Shown one piece after another: positions 27,320-35,885 of a stretch of DNA of 64,000 bases (positions are counted from its first letter, which is position 1; every line of letters begins with the position of its first letter). The DNA lies in the NCBI GenBank assembly GCA_963819735.1, contig CAWFXC010000001.1:558001-622000 (forward strand), in the 5' to 3' direction. The notes beneath the pieces were generated by a model that had not been told where the DNA came from, searched no databases, and saw nothing but the letters and a program-made list of their open reading frames with translations. The DNA is from CAWFXC01 sp963819735. GTDB taxonomy: Bacteria; Actinomycetota; Acidimicrobiia; IMCC26256; DASPTH01. Both the position numbers and the translations under genes were made by a program.

Positions 27320-27880
27320 GTGGCCAAGCTGATCTACTCCGCCATCACCTCGCTCGACGGCTACGTCGCCGATGCCGACGACAACTTCGACTGGGCAATG
27401 CCCGATGATGCCGTGCACCAATTCGTCAACGATCTCGAGCGATCGGCGGGCACCTACCTCTACGGGCGCCGGATGTACGAAGTGATGAAGGTCTGGGAGA
27501 CGATGGCCTCCGAAGCCGACCTCTCCGACGTCGCGCGCGACTTCGCCGCGATCTGGCAGGCGGCCGACAAGATCGTGTATTCCACCTCATTGGATGCGGT
27601 GTCGACCCCCCGTACCCGACTCGAGCGACGGTTCGATCCCGAGTCGGTCCGCGCGCTGAAAGCGAGTGGCGAACAAGACATCAGCGTGGGCGGGCCCCAT
27701 CTCGCGGGTCAGGCGATCAGGGCCGGCCTGGTCGACGAGTGCCACCTGTTCCTCAATCCCGTCGTGGTGGGTGGCGGCAACCGGGCGCTCCCCGACGACG
27801 TCTTTCTCGAACTCGAGCTCCTCGACGAGCACCGCTTCGGCAACGGCGTCGTGCATCTCCACTATCGCGTCACCACGTGA
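27320..27880 (+). CDS. Dihydrofolate reductase-like (RibD C-terminal) protein
   Basis: A 186-residue RibD_C/DHFR-fold protein: LIYSAITSLDGYVADADDNFDW at the N-terminus, YLYGRRMYEVM, DKIVYSTSL, and the NADPH-binding ISVGGPHLAGQAIRAGLVDE near residue 120. These YwjB/YyaP-like proteins bind NADPH and reduce small heterocycles, but their physiological substrates are mostly unknown. GTG start. Stands alone downstream of the PspC gene. Confidence 0.88.
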   Translation: MAKLIYSAITSLDGYVADADDNFDWAMPDDAVHQFVNDLERSAGTYLYGRRMYEVMKVWETMASEADLSDVARDFAAIWQAADKIVYSTSLDAVSTPRTRLERRFDPESVRALKASGEQDISVGGPHLAGQAIRAGLVDECHLFLNPVVVGGGNRALPDDVFLELELLDEHRFGNGVVHLHYRVTT

Positions 27881-27915
27881 TCGCAGCCGGTGCACGCAGC
27901 GCGTGATCGCGCCGG

Positions 27916-30258
27916 TCACGCAGGCGTGCCCACCACGCCCACCGACAGCATCGCGTCGACCTGGTCGTCGGCGTACCCGAGCTCGGCCAGGATGCTGCGC
28001 GTCTGCGCACCCGCGTAGTCGGCCGCGCCGAGGGGACCGACGTCGCGTTCGGTGCGCACGACGCGGCCGTACCGTGGATACGGCCCCATTCCCGTCGCCA
28101 CCGCATCCTCGACCAGGCCCAGCTTCTCGGCCCACAGTGAGTCGAAGATGTACGCGGCGTGCGGGGCATCAGGGACGTGCACGCCGGCGATCCCGGCCGC
28201 GGTGAGCTCCCGCGCCCAAGCGTCGGCGGGCTGACGGGCAAAGATCGCTTCGAGCTCGCGGCTGAGCTCGGCATCGTTGCGGTGCCGCGCCGCGCGGGTG
28301 CTGAACCGGGAGTCCTGGCCCAGCCCGCCGTCGCCGAGCCGCTCGCACAGCCGTTCGAAGTCGCGGTCGTCGGGCGCGGCGAGGAAGATCCAACCGTCGC
28401 GCGCCCGATAGAGCCGGTAGAGCGCGTGGAGTCCGTACAACTCCGCGTCGGGCATGACCCGACGCGGTCGATCCGGGTAGTCGATGAAGTGCTCCGACAG
28501 CGTGTACACGTTGGAGAGCATCATCCGCGTCTCCGCGGTCTGCCCATGGCCCGTGCGGGCACGCGCGTACAACGCCATCGTCACCACCGCGGCAACGACG
28601 AGCGCGGCGTTGAAGTCGGGGTTGGACTCGTTGCACCGGGTCAGACGCTGCGACCACTGCGCCAACTCGTCGTCGGAGAGGGCTACGTCGGGGCCGGGCG
28701 CGCCGTCGCCACCCGACTGCGCCAACGCGCCACCGCAGATCGCACCGGCGGTCACATGGAACGCGGGTCTCGCCGCCATGGGCCCGGTCGACCCGTACGA
28801 CGCCGCGTAGAGGTAGATCAGCCCCGGGTTCAACGCCCGCAACGTCGCGTCGTCGATACCGAGTCGCTCCGGGACCCCCGGTCGGTAGTTGTGCACCAAC
28901 ACATCGGCGTGTTCGACGAGCCGGTGCACGATCTCCCGGCCTTCGGCGGTCTTGAGGTCGAGCGTGATGCTCTCTTTCCCCTGCACGCACTTCATACCCA
29001 CGGGCCCGTAGCGGCGCATCGGGTCGCCCTCCAACGGCTCGATCTTGATCACCCGCGCGCCGAGTTCGGCGAGCAACGACGTCGCCATCGGCGTCGCGAT
29101 CCAGGTGGCCAGCTCGAGCACGGTGATTCCCTGCAAGAGGGGCGATGGCGCGCGCTCCCCCACCGTTCGTTCCGCAACCGGCCGGGCTTCCAGCGTCGCC
29201 AGCGGTCCGAGTTGGCGGGTGGACCCCAACTCGGGGTCGTCGACCTCGATCGAGTCGCCGGTGTACACGAGCTGCGGGTGCGTCAATCCGTCGCCCGGCC
29301 ACGTGAACGGCTCGGCCGAGATGTCGGGATCCCGGTCGAACACGGGGCTCCACTCCGCCCAGGACCGTTCGCCGACTCGTTCGATCAGGATGGCGCGCAG
29401 GGCGCGGGCGTCATCGGGATCGGCGATGTGCGGCGCAGTGCGGAACGCGTCCTGCTCCAGCAACGATTCGAGTTCGAGGGCACGAAGGAACGCCCGGAAC
29501 AGCCGCGGCGAGTTCTGGCTGAACTGCAACCACACACCGTCGCGGGTGCGCGCCACCATGTAGAAGATCACGGGTACGTCGGCCAAACGCAACCTGCGGT
29601 CGCCGCCGGGCGCCCAGCCCGAGATGTCGAACACGCTCAACGCGCGCAACAGACTGGTTTCGATCCGTTGCCCCCGGCCGGTCTGCTCGCGTTCCAGGAG
29701 CGCGGCGAACGTGCCCTGCAACGCGAGCATGGCGGCGCCGTGCGTCGCGACCGGTACGGCAGGGAACGCGGGACGTTCGCCGCCGAACAGCACCGCGAAC
29801 TCGTGCGCGCGACCGGCCGCTGAGCTGACCACCGCGTCGTGGCCCGGCACATCGCTCAGGGGATGGTCGCGCCCGAACCCGGTCACCTCGCAGTGCACCA
29901 GACGCGGGTTCTCGGCACACATCGACCCACCGTCGACGCCGAGCCGGTCGGCCGTGGCTGGCTCGAGCGCGGTGATCATCACGTCCGATTCGGCAACGAG
30001 TTCGTGCAACTGCGCGCGTCCGGCATCCGTTGTCAGGTCGATCCGCACGCTGCGCGTGCCGCGTGACCACATCGCGAACGCGGGCGCCCGGCGCAGGCGG
30101 CTGCCGTCCGGCGGCTCGACGATCAGCACGTCGGCGCCGTAGTCGGCCAGCACCATGCCCGCCACCGCGGCACTGATGCTCTCGCCGATCTCGATGATCC
30201 GCAGGCCCTCGCAGAGCGAGCGGTCGGTGCGAGTCCTACTTCGGTCATTCGCGGCCAT
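27916..30258 (-). CDS. Tandem-fused family III CoA-transferase (CaiB/BaiF type)
   Basis: A 780-residue protein made of two consecutive CaiB/BaiF domains. The first (about 18-375) has IIEIGESISAAVAGMVLADYGADVLIVEPPDG and TGRGQRIETSLL; the second (about 390-780) has VLELATWIATPMATSLLAELGARVIKIEPLEGDPMR, SITLDLKTAEGREIV, TGHGQTAETRMML and a C-terminal PYPRYGRVVRTERDVGPLGA. Usual members are single domains of about 400 residues that form interlocked dimers; the fusion supplies both chains at once. The catalytic Asp region is plausible in the second domain but degenerate in the first (LVHCEVTGFGRDHPLSDVPGHDAVVSS), suggesting one active and one structural half. Substrate unknown. Confidence 0.88.
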   Translation of the reverse strand: MAANDRSRTRTDRSLCEGLRIIEIGESISAAVAGMVLADYGADVLIVEPPDGSRLRRAPAFAMWSRGTRSVRIDLTTDAGRAQLHELVAESDVMITALEPATADRLGVDGGSMCAENPRLVHCEVTGFGRDHPLSDVPGHDAVVSSAAGRAHEFAVLFGGERPAFPAVPVATHGAAMLALQGTFAALLEREQTGRGQRIETSLLRALSVFDISGWAPGGDRRLRLADVPVIFYMVARTRDGVWLQFSQNSPRLFRAFLRALELESLLEQDAFRTAPHIADPDDARALRAILIERVGERSWAEWSPVFDRDPDISAEPFTWPGDGLTHPQLVYTGDSIEVDDPELGSTRQLGPLATLEARPVAERTVGERAPSPLLQGITVLELATWIATPMATSLLAELGARVIKIEPLEGDPMRRYGPVGMKCVQGKESITLDLKTAEGREIVHRLVEHADVLVHNYRPGVPERLGIDDATLRALNPGLIYLYAASYGSTGPMAARPAFHVTAGAICGGALAQSGGDGAPGPDVALSDDELAQWSQRLTRCNESNPDFNAALVVAAVVTMALYARARTGHGQTAETRMMLSNVYTLSEHFIDYPDRPRRVMPDAELYGLHALYRLYRARDGWIFLAAPDDRDFERLCERLGDGGLGQDSRFSTRAARHRNDAELSRELEAIFARQPADAWARELTAAGIAGVHVPDAPHAAYIFDSLWAEKLGLVEDAVATGMGPYPRYGRVVRTERDVGPLGAADYAGAQTRSILAELGYADDQVDAMLSVGVVGTPA

Positions 30259-30344
30259 GCCCGACACTAGAACCTTCCGCCTACGATCGCCCTCGTGCGT
30301 ACGGGTAACCGCAAGCGGGCAGAAGGCCACGCGGCGAGCCGGGC

Positions 30345-30986
30345 ATGACCGACGACCCGATCGTCGCCGCGTTCATCCGTGCCGCGCGCGTGGCCGGAGC
30401 CGTGGTCGCGTCGCCCGAGGTCGCCGCGGCGTGGGAACGCGACAGCGCGCTCGAGAAGATGACGGTCGGATCGGTCGCCGGCCACCTGTTCCTCGTAGTG
30501 AGGCGGGTCGACAAGCACCTCGACGAACCCGAACCCACCCGGCCGCCCGTCCGCGCGCTCGATCGCTACGCGTGGCTGCGCGTCGAGGGAGCGGAAGACC
30601 TCGACCGCGAAGATCACCGCGTCGTGCGCGACGACGGCGCGCACGTCAGCCGTTGGGGCCCGCACGACGTCGCGACCGCGTACATCGACCGGGTCGACCG
30701 CGTGGCGGCACGGCTCGCCACCCGCTGCCCGGCGGTGGTCGCGGTCGGGGAGCTCGTTGTCGACTTCCGTGAGTACCTGTCGACTCGGATCGTCGAGCTC
30801 CTCGTCCACGCCGACGACCTGGCGGTGAGCGTCGGTATCGAACCCTCGGATTTGCCGACCGACGCGGCGACCATCGCGCTCGAGCTCCTCCTCGATTCTT
30901 CGCGTGCCCTTCACGGCGACCTCGCCGTGCTCCGGGCGCTCACCCGACCCGAGCGGACCCGACCACCGGTCCCGAGCGTCTTCTGA
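30345..30986 (+). CDS. Maleylpyruvate isomerase-like (MDMPI/DinB fold) protein
   Basis: A 213-residue four-helix metal-binding protein of the mycothiol-dependent maleylpyruvate isomerase group. Metal ligands fit the His in VGSVAGHLF (about 48) and the Glu and His in RIVELLVHADDLAVS (about 155-165). Members are mycothiol S-transferases or isomerases, a largely actinobacterial family. It is divergent from the fused CoA-transferase. Its substrate is not readable. Confidence 0.85.
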   Translation: MTDDPIVAAFIRAARVAGAVVASPEVAAAWERDSALEKMTVGSVAGHLFLVVRRVDKHLDEPEPTRPPVRALDRYAWLRVEGAEDLDREDHRVVRDDGAHVSRWGPHDVATAYIDRVDRVAARLATRCPAVVAVGELVVDFREYLSTRIVELLVHADDLAVSVGIEPSDLPTDAATIALELLLDSSRALHGDLAVLRALTRPERTRPPVPSVF

Positions 30987-31017
30987 CGCCGGTCGCCTCG
31001 CTATCGTCGCGACCACT

Positions 31018-31815
31018 GTGGTCACCCGTGAGACGCTTCCGCCGGCCACGACCGACCTCGATCGCGCCGCGCACGACCTGCAGACCCACGGTGTGTGCCG
31101 GGTCGAGGGCGCGCTCCACCCTTCGGCCTTGGCTGCGATACAACGCCGGCTGCGCGAGGTCGCCGAGGCCGAAGACGCGGCCGGACACAGCTACCGCTAC
31201 GACCAGGGCGACGCGAACCAACGCGTCTGGATGCTGCTCAACAAGGGACCCGAGTTCGTCGACCTCGTGCAACATCCCACGGCCATCGGGCTAGTGCGCA
31301 ATCTGCTCGATGGGTCCGTGCTGCTCTCAGGGGTCAGCGCCAACATCACCGGCCCGGGCGGCACGCCCATGACCCTGCACACCGACCAGCAGTACCTTCC
31401 GCCTCCGTACCCGCCGGTTCCGCTCGGCGCGAATGCACTCTGGATGCTCACCGACTTCACCGAGCGCAACGGCGCGACCCACGTCGTCCCCGGGAGCCAC
31501 CGGTTCGGTGGACCGCCGCCGCCGGATACCGATGCAGAGTCCGTTCCACTCGTTGGATCCGCGGGCACGCTCGTCGTCTTCGAATCGCGGCTCTGGCACA
31601 AGACCGGTCCCAACACCACCGACGACGAACACCGCATCGGAATCTTCACGTACTACACGCGTCCCATGATCCGCAGCCAGGACGACTACGCCCGCGCGCT
31701 CGACCCGACGGTGCACGCCGCCGCGACTCCGCTCCTGCGTGAGCTCATCGGTGAGGTGCCGGCACCCGGATTCGGCTACGTCGACGGGCCACCGCCGGAG
31801 TGGCCGAAGTACTAA
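31018..31815 (+). CDS. Phytanoyl-CoA dioxygenase family (PhyH) oxygenase
   Basis: A 265-residue Fe(II)/2-oxoglutarate oxygenase-fold protein. The iron triad fits the His and Asp of LHTDQQYLPPP (about 120) and the His of SRLWHKTGPNTT (about 190); the Arg in EHRIGIFTYY a few residues later would hold 2-oxoglutarate. Its start is a GTG 31 bases after the isomerase-like gene, so the two are probably cotranscribed. Hydroxylation of a hydrophobic acyl or small-molecule substrate is likely. Confidence 0.87.
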   Translation: MVTRETLPPATTDLDRAAHDLQTHGVCRVEGALHPSALAAIQRRLREVAEAEDAAGHSYRYDQGDANQRVWMLLNKGPEFVDLVQHPTAIGLVRNLLDGSVLLSGVSANITGPGGTPMTLHTDQQYLPPPYPPVPLGANALWMLTDFTERNGATHVVPGSHRFGGPPPPDTDAESVPLVGSAGTLVVFESRLWHKTGPNTTDDEHRIGIFTYYTRPMIRSQDDYARALDPTVHAAATPLLRELIGEVPAPGFGYVDGPPPEWPKY

Positions 31816-31848
31816 CCCGAGGCCCGGTGCGCGCGCCGCGTGATCGCG

Positions 31849-32304
31849 TCAGACGACGTCGGCCGCCTTCGACGCCGCGGTGTAGGAGGCCAGCCCATTG
31901 GTGCATCCACCGAGGAAGCGGCGGATGGCGCGTTCGACGATCCAGCCCGTCCCCCGCCGCGACGGGTAGAAGGACGAGCGCCAGTGGAGAGTGGTCCCTC
32001 CTCCGGGCGCTGGTTCGAGTTCGACTTCGCCGACGTAGTCGCGCACCGGCAATCCCGAGAGCGACGCGTATTCGATGCGCCGGTTCGGGACGAGCGCGAG
32101 GAGCTGATCACGGCCGGTCGTGCGCCCGAGCCGGAAGATGCGGATCGCCCCCACGCCCTCGGGTGCGTCGGTGCCCGGCCGCTCGAGCTCAAACGACTCG
32201 ATCGGCGACCACTGTGGCCAGGTCGACCCGTCGGCCAGGAGTCGGTAGACCTCTTCCGCGGGGGCCGGTGTCCCGGCGGTCACGTGGATGTGACGGAGCT
32301 TCAT
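31849..32304 (-). CDS. SRPBCC (polyketide cyclase/START-like) protein
   Basis: A 151-residue SRPBCC fold protein: HIHVTAGTPAPAEEVYRLLADGSTWPQWSPIESFEL opens with the usual helix-grip element, then beta strands and a long C-terminal helix (ERAIRRFLGGCTNGLAS). These bind hydrophobic ligands or cyclise them. The second of two nearby ATGs (MKLRHIHV) is the better start because AAGGAG lies 6 bases upstream of it and directly abuts the first. Divergent from the TetR-flavin reductase fusion, with a perfect palindrome between, so likely under its control. Confidence 0.85.
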   Translation of the reverse strand: MKLRHIHVTAGTPAPAEEVYRLLADGSTWPQWSPIESFELERPGTDAPEGVGAIRIFRLGRTTGRDQLLALVPNRRIEYASLSGLPVRDYVGEVELEPAPGGGTTLHWRSSFYPSRRGTGWIVERAIRRFLGGCTNGLASYTAASKAADVV

Positions 32305-32364
32305 GCGCATCTCCTTGCTTTCGACCGACCCCGCTCCCGAGCCCGGTTCCCTGCAGTCGTCTGA

Positions 32365-32396
32365 TGTACCATCTGGTACATGTACCAGATGGTACA
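32365..32396. promoter_or_regulatory. Perfect 32-bp palindrome, tandem TetR operators
   Basis: Two abutting 16-base blocks, TGTACCATCTGGTACA and its reverse complement, make a perfect 32-bp palindrome; each block is itself TGTACC-N4-GGTACA. It lies 22 bases upstream of the TetR-fusion start and 61 bases from the divergent SRPBCC start. This is a classic double TetR-dimer site and should control both genes. Confidence 0.85.
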
Positions 32397-32417
32397 GTTG
32401 TCGGCCGAGGAGGTCAA

Positions 32418-33626
32418 GTGGTCGACGAACCGAACCCGGCGAGAGATCGACTCCTTCGTGCCGCGGTCGAGTACGTCGCCGACCACGGCGTCGCCGACCT
32501 GAGCCTGCGCCGTCTGGCCGCTGCCATCGGCACCAGCCACCGGATGCTCATCTACCACTTCGGGTCGAAGGAGGGTTTGCTGATCGAGGTCATCCGCGAC
32601 GTCGAGGAGCAACAGCGCCAGACCCTGGCCGGGTTCGACGTCGATCCGTCGCTCTCCCCGGCCGAGGTGGCGCGTCGTATGTGGCGGCATCTCTCCGATC
32701 CGTCGCTGTGGCCGAACGAGCGGCTCTTCTTCGAGACCTACGGCCAGGCACTCCAGGCACGACCGCACACCGTCGACTTCCTCGACGACATCGTCGAGTC
32801 GTGGCTGGTTCCGATCGCGGCGATGCGTGCCGCACAGGGTCTGCTCCCCGACACTGCGCGCGCGCAGGCCCGCCTCGACCTCGCCATGACGCGCGGCCTG
32901 CTCCTCGATCTCCTCGCCACCGGCGACCGCGCCGGAGCCGATGCCGCGATCGAGCAGGCGATCACACTCTTCGAGACCTGGCGCGCCCAACTGCCGACGG
33001 TTCCGAGCACCAACGCGAGTGATCCGCGCGATTCGGTCGGCGCGGCCGCGCCTGCCGACGAGCGCGAGACCGCGTCCACCCGCGCGCTCCTCGTGTCGGG
33101 GAGCCTCCGGCGCACCTCGACCAACACCGCGGTGCTCCGTACCGCGGCCGCACTCGCACCCGACGGCGTCACTGCGGTGCTCTATGACGCGCTCGCCGCG
33201 TTGCCGCACTTCAATCCCGACGACGACGTGGTCCCGCTCCACCCGGCGGTGATCGAACTGCGCGCGCAGATCCGACGCGCCGATGCGGTGTTGTTCTCCA
33301 CACCCGAATACGCCGGTGCCCTACCCGGCTCGTTCAAGAACCTTCTCGACTGGACCATCGGCGACGACCAACCGGGTTCGATCTACGAGAAGCCCGTCGC
33401 CTGGATCAACACGTCGGTCCGTAGTGCCGCCGACGCGCACGACGAGCTGCGCACCGTGCTCGGCTATGCGCACGCAACCATCGTCGAGCCGGCGTGCGCG
33501 CACATCCCCGTCGCCAGCGCCCTGATCGGCGACGACGGCCTGGTCGACGACCCGACAGCTCGCGACCAGATCGCGCAGTCGCTCGTCGCGCTCGTGACGG
33601 CGGGCGTCGGGCGTGGGACCGTCTAG
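32418..33626 (+). CDS. TetR regulator fused to NADPH-dependent FMN reductase
   Basis: A 402-residue single open frame with two domains. Residues 1-195 are a TetR regulator: ARDRLLRAAVEYVADHGVADLSLRRLAAAIGTSHRMLIYHFGSKEGLL. After a linker (about 195-220) comes a flavodoxin-like NADPH-dependent FMN reductase: RALLVSGSLRRTSTNTAVLRTAAALAP (phosphate loop GSLRRTSTN), PHFNPDDD, and FSTPEYAGALPGSFKNLLDW. No stop or start-like site lies between the parts. The GTG is preceded by GAGGAGG at 4 bases. Regulators and reductases of this kind are normally separate; the fusion could let redox or flavin state change DNA binding. The perfect palindrome upstream is its likely operator. Confidence 0.88.
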   Translation: MVDEPNPARDRLLRAAVEYVADHGVADLSLRRLAAAIGTSHRMLIYHFGSKEGLLIEVIRDVEEQQRQTLAGFDVDPSLSPAEVARRMWRHLSDPSLWPNERLFFETYGQALQARPHTVDFLDDIVESWLVPIAAMRAAQGLLPDTARAQARLDLAMTRGLLLDLLATGDRAGADAAIEQAITLFETWRAQLPTVPSTNASDPRDSVGAAAPADERETASTRALLVSGSLRRTSTNTAVLRTAAALAPDGVTAVLYDALAALPHFNPDDDVVPLHPAVIELRAQIRRADAVLFSTPEYAGALPGSFKNLLDWTIGDDQPGSIYEKPVAWINTSVRSAADAHDELRTVLGYAHATIVEPACAHIPVASALIGDDGLVDDPTARDQIAQSLVALVTAGVGRGTV

Positions 33627-33798
33627 AACACGTTCTCCTGCTCCTGTGTTCGCCGTACCGAGGCTTGGACGGCTGGCCGACCGGGGTGGACAAACGTTCA
33701 CCGCGCGTTGACGGTCCTGTGAGATGCACTCGTCATGCTGCATGTTGTTCGCGCGTGTCGGGCTTGCCCCCGCTTACCCGAGGCGCGCGACGCCGACC

Positions 33799-33840
33799 AA
33801 ACCCCAACCCAACGGGCCCCCAGGCTTCGGGTTGGGGTTT
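33799..33840 (+). terminator. Long hairpin, probable terminator
   Basis: Perfect 12-bp stem AAACCCCAACCC / GGGTTGGGGTTT around an 18-base loop, 170 bases after the TetR-fusion stop and 80 bases before the next small gene. The gap 33627-33920 (294 bases) holds no convincing open frame; this hairpin is its main structure. Confidence 0.6.
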
Positions 33841-33920
33841 CGTCGCGGAGACATGCAGCCGCGGATTGAGCAACCGACGCATCGGGTACCCCGCGAACTC
33901 GATTATCCGGAGGAGGAGCC

Positions 33921-34127
33921 ATGAACGACCAGCCCACTCGCCCGAGTGGCGAGACTCGTGCCGCCGAGCGTGAGGATGCCGAACGCACCGCGGGCGCCGA
34001 TCGGACGCCGACCGCCGAAGAAGCCGCGCTCGCCGACGCGGTCGATCTCGATCCGGCGGTGGCCGAACACGAGAAGGAGATGGCCGAGCGCGGCGCGCGT
34101 CAGCAGGGAGAAGGACGCATTCCGTAG
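33921..34127 (+). CDS. Small acidic hypothetical protein
   Basis: A 68-residue, highly charged, probably disordered protein (MNDQPTRPSGETRAAERED..., then DPAVAEHEKEMAERGARQQGEG). A strong GGAGGAGGAG ribosome site precedes the ATG, which argues that it is translated. The C-terminal stretch resembles small actinobacterial proteins of unknown role. No membrane segment. Confidence 0.65.
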   Translation: MNDQPTRPSGETRAAEREDAERTAGADRTPTAEEAALADAVDLDPAVAEHEKEMAERGARQQGEGRIP

Positions 34128-34173
34128 CCCGCGACGGTCGATGGCAGGATCGACGGCGACGGCGTCGGACGAC

Positions 34174-34788
34174 CTACGGCGTCGTCGGCGCTGCCGGCCC
34201 GCTACTCGACGAGTTGCCGAGGATCGGTGCGTGGCAGTTCGATACCAACCAATGCCCGTCGAGCAACGTGAACTCGACCCAGTTGTCGTTGCCGACCTTC
34301 TCTTGCGGCAGGTCGTAGATCACTTGGGCTTCGCCGCGGTTGCCCGCCACGTTCCGTAGTTCGACGTCGCGGACGTGAATCTGGCTTAGCGGCCTGCCCA
34401 GTTGACGACGCATCGATGCGCGGAGGCCGCGGAGGTATTGCGTGATCGTCGACTTGGGCAGCGAGGAGCTCGCCGAGGTCGGTCGGCATTCTGGGCCTTG
34501 GAGGCGGCGTATCTCAGTCGCGTTCCCCGTGAGGAACGTCTTGGCCCACGCCACGGCCGCGGCGCGGAGCGCGGCCGTCGACTGCGGGGTCGCGGGAGGC
34601 CCGGTCGTCGTCGCGGAGGCTGATCCGGAGCCCGAACCTGAAGCGGTGTTGTCGGCGCCGGCTCCGGGCATGGTGCCGGCGAGCACGACGAGAGATGCCA
34701 CGACGATGAGCGCCGAGCATCGAATCCGGCGCCATCGGCCAGAATGCATCGGGCGTCGGCCGCCCGCGCAACCTACTGACTCGGGCAT
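34174..34788 (-). CDS. Secreted NTF2-like protein in an ECF sigma operon
   Basis: A 204-residue exported protein. Basic residues then SALIVVASLVVLAGTMPGAGA form a signal peptide (cleavage likely after GAGA), a Ser/Gly/Thr linker follows, and the mature domain ends NDNWVEFTLLDGHWLVSNC, like extracellular NTF2-like domains. It overlaps the upstream gene's stop by 16 bases if translation starts at 34788; an ATG at 34749 (MHSGRWRRIR) is an alternative. Third gene of the sigma, membrane partner, secreted protein operon. Role unknown. Confidence 0.75.
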   Translation of the reverse strand: MPESVGCAGGRRPMHSGRWRRIRCSALIVVASLVVLAGTMPGAGADNTASGSGSGSASATTTGPPATPQSTAALRAAAVAWAKTFLTGNATEIRRLQGPECRPTSASSSLPKSTITQYLRGLRASMRRQLGRPLSQIHVRDVELRNVAGNRGEAQVIYDLPQEKVGNDNWVEFTLLDGHWLVSNCHAPILGNSSSSGPAAPTTP

Positions 34789-35885
34789 GTAACACCGGCC
34801 CGCTGAATAGCCTCGCAGACCGTTTGTCGAGCCACCTTCCAGCGCCCACCGTCCAAGACCGCCAGGCCCGCTGCGGCGGGTTGCGGTGCTCCCTGGATCG
34901 TGAGTTGGTAGCGCAGCGATGCGTGAGTTCGGTCCAGGAACACCACGTCACTCACGGTAACGGTCGCGGTGTCGACGAGTTGCTCATGGCCGGCTCGAGC
35001 CTGGTCGAGATACGGCGCGAGCGCCTGGCTGTCCTGCATGACGGCGCGACGTTCCGCGAGGGGGATCGAACCCGTGTACGCCTGGGTGAACGCCTGAATC
35101 ACCGCGTCGCGAGCAGCTTCCTGGTCGACCGGTGACGGTCCGGTCGGCGTCGGAAGGGTGGTGGTCGTCGCAACCGTTGATGGCGGGGCAAGCCCGTCGC
35201 CCGCCTCGCTGCAGGTGCCGTCGGATCCAGACGACGCTTGGGCTCCCGTCGTGGTCGACACCGATCCTTGGCCCGGATCATTCCGCGCGAGTCCGTGACC
35301 GTGGCTGACCGACTCGACCCCCGATTGCGTACCGAGGAGGCCGACGAGCCGCGTGGCGGCATCGGCGTCGGTGGCGACGATCCGGAACGACTCTGGGAGA
35401 TCCTGCGCGGTGATCGACTGCAAGGAAGCGGCAGGATTGGCGCACAGTCCCGCGGCGAACTCGTCGAATGCGGTGTCGTGGTCGACGTAGGCGAACTGGT
35501 GCACGTCGGCAGATTGCTCCACGATTGCGCGCACCGCGGCGACGTCGCTCTCCGTTGCCTCAACCTTCATGAACAGGATCACATCGGCATCCGCAAGCGG
35601 GAGTGCCGCCGGCGACACCTCGCGATCATCACCGTGTGGTGCGATCGACGCCGCGTGCACCTTGACCGTGCCGTCGTCGCTGCGCGCGATCAAAGCGGCG
35701 ATGACCGCGGTGACGATCAGCAACCCGCAAACACCGGCAACGACCAGGCGCGCGCGTGAACGATGCACGGAAGCCGCGACGGGCTCGTCCAACCGAGCCA
35801 CGTCCGGCGACGAGACCTCGATCTGGCCGGCGGCTTCGTGGAGCGACTTCCGCACGATGGATTCGATCGGATCGTGCTCGGTCAT
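34773..35885 (-). CDS. ECF-associated membrane protein with FtsX-like ectodomain
   Basis: A 370-residue single-pass protein, the likely anti-sigma partner of the adjacent ECF factor. The cytosolic part is about 65 residues (EHDPIESIVRKSLHEAAGQI), followed by one helix RLVVAGVCGLLIVTAVIAALIA. Outside, ADVILFMKVEATESDVAAVR through LPESFRIVATDADAATRLVG and GVESV resembles the extracellular domain of FtsX, the divisome protein that activates peptidoglycan hydrolases. A Thr/Pro linker leads to an NTF2-like C-terminal domain (about 255-370). No zinc anti-sigma motif (HxxxCxxC) is present. The ATG overlaps the sigma stop (ATGA). The FtsX resemblance is by eye and needs a structure comparison. Confidence 0.75.
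   Translation of the reverse strand: MTEHDPIESIVRKSLHEAAGQIEVSSPDVARLDEPVAASVHRSRARLVVAGVCGLLIVTAVIAALIARSDDGTVKVHAASIAPHGDDREVSPAALPLADADVILFMKVEATESDVAAVRAIVEQSADVHQFAYVDHDTAFDEFAAGLCANPAASLQSITAQDLPESFRIVATDADAATRLVGLLGTQSGVESVSHGHGLARNDPGQGSVSTTTGAQASSGSDGTCSEAGDGLAPPSTVATTTTLPTPTGPSPVDQEAARDAVIQAFTQAYTGSIPLAERRAVMQDSQALAPYLDQARAGHEQLVDTATVTVSDVVFLDRTHASLRYQLTIQGAPQPAAAGLAVLDGGRWKVARQTVCEAIQRAGVTCPSQ

Noticed and set aside
31800..32417. N-terminal extension of the TetR-reductase fusion
   Set aside because: The frame crosses the divergent SRPBCC gene and the operator; the GTG at 32418 has a good ribosome site and begins a normal TetR domain.
33650..33850. Structured non-coding RNA around the long hairpin
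   Set aside because: Apart from the 12-bp stem I see no consistent additional pairing or known RNA motif, so a terminator is the simpler reading.
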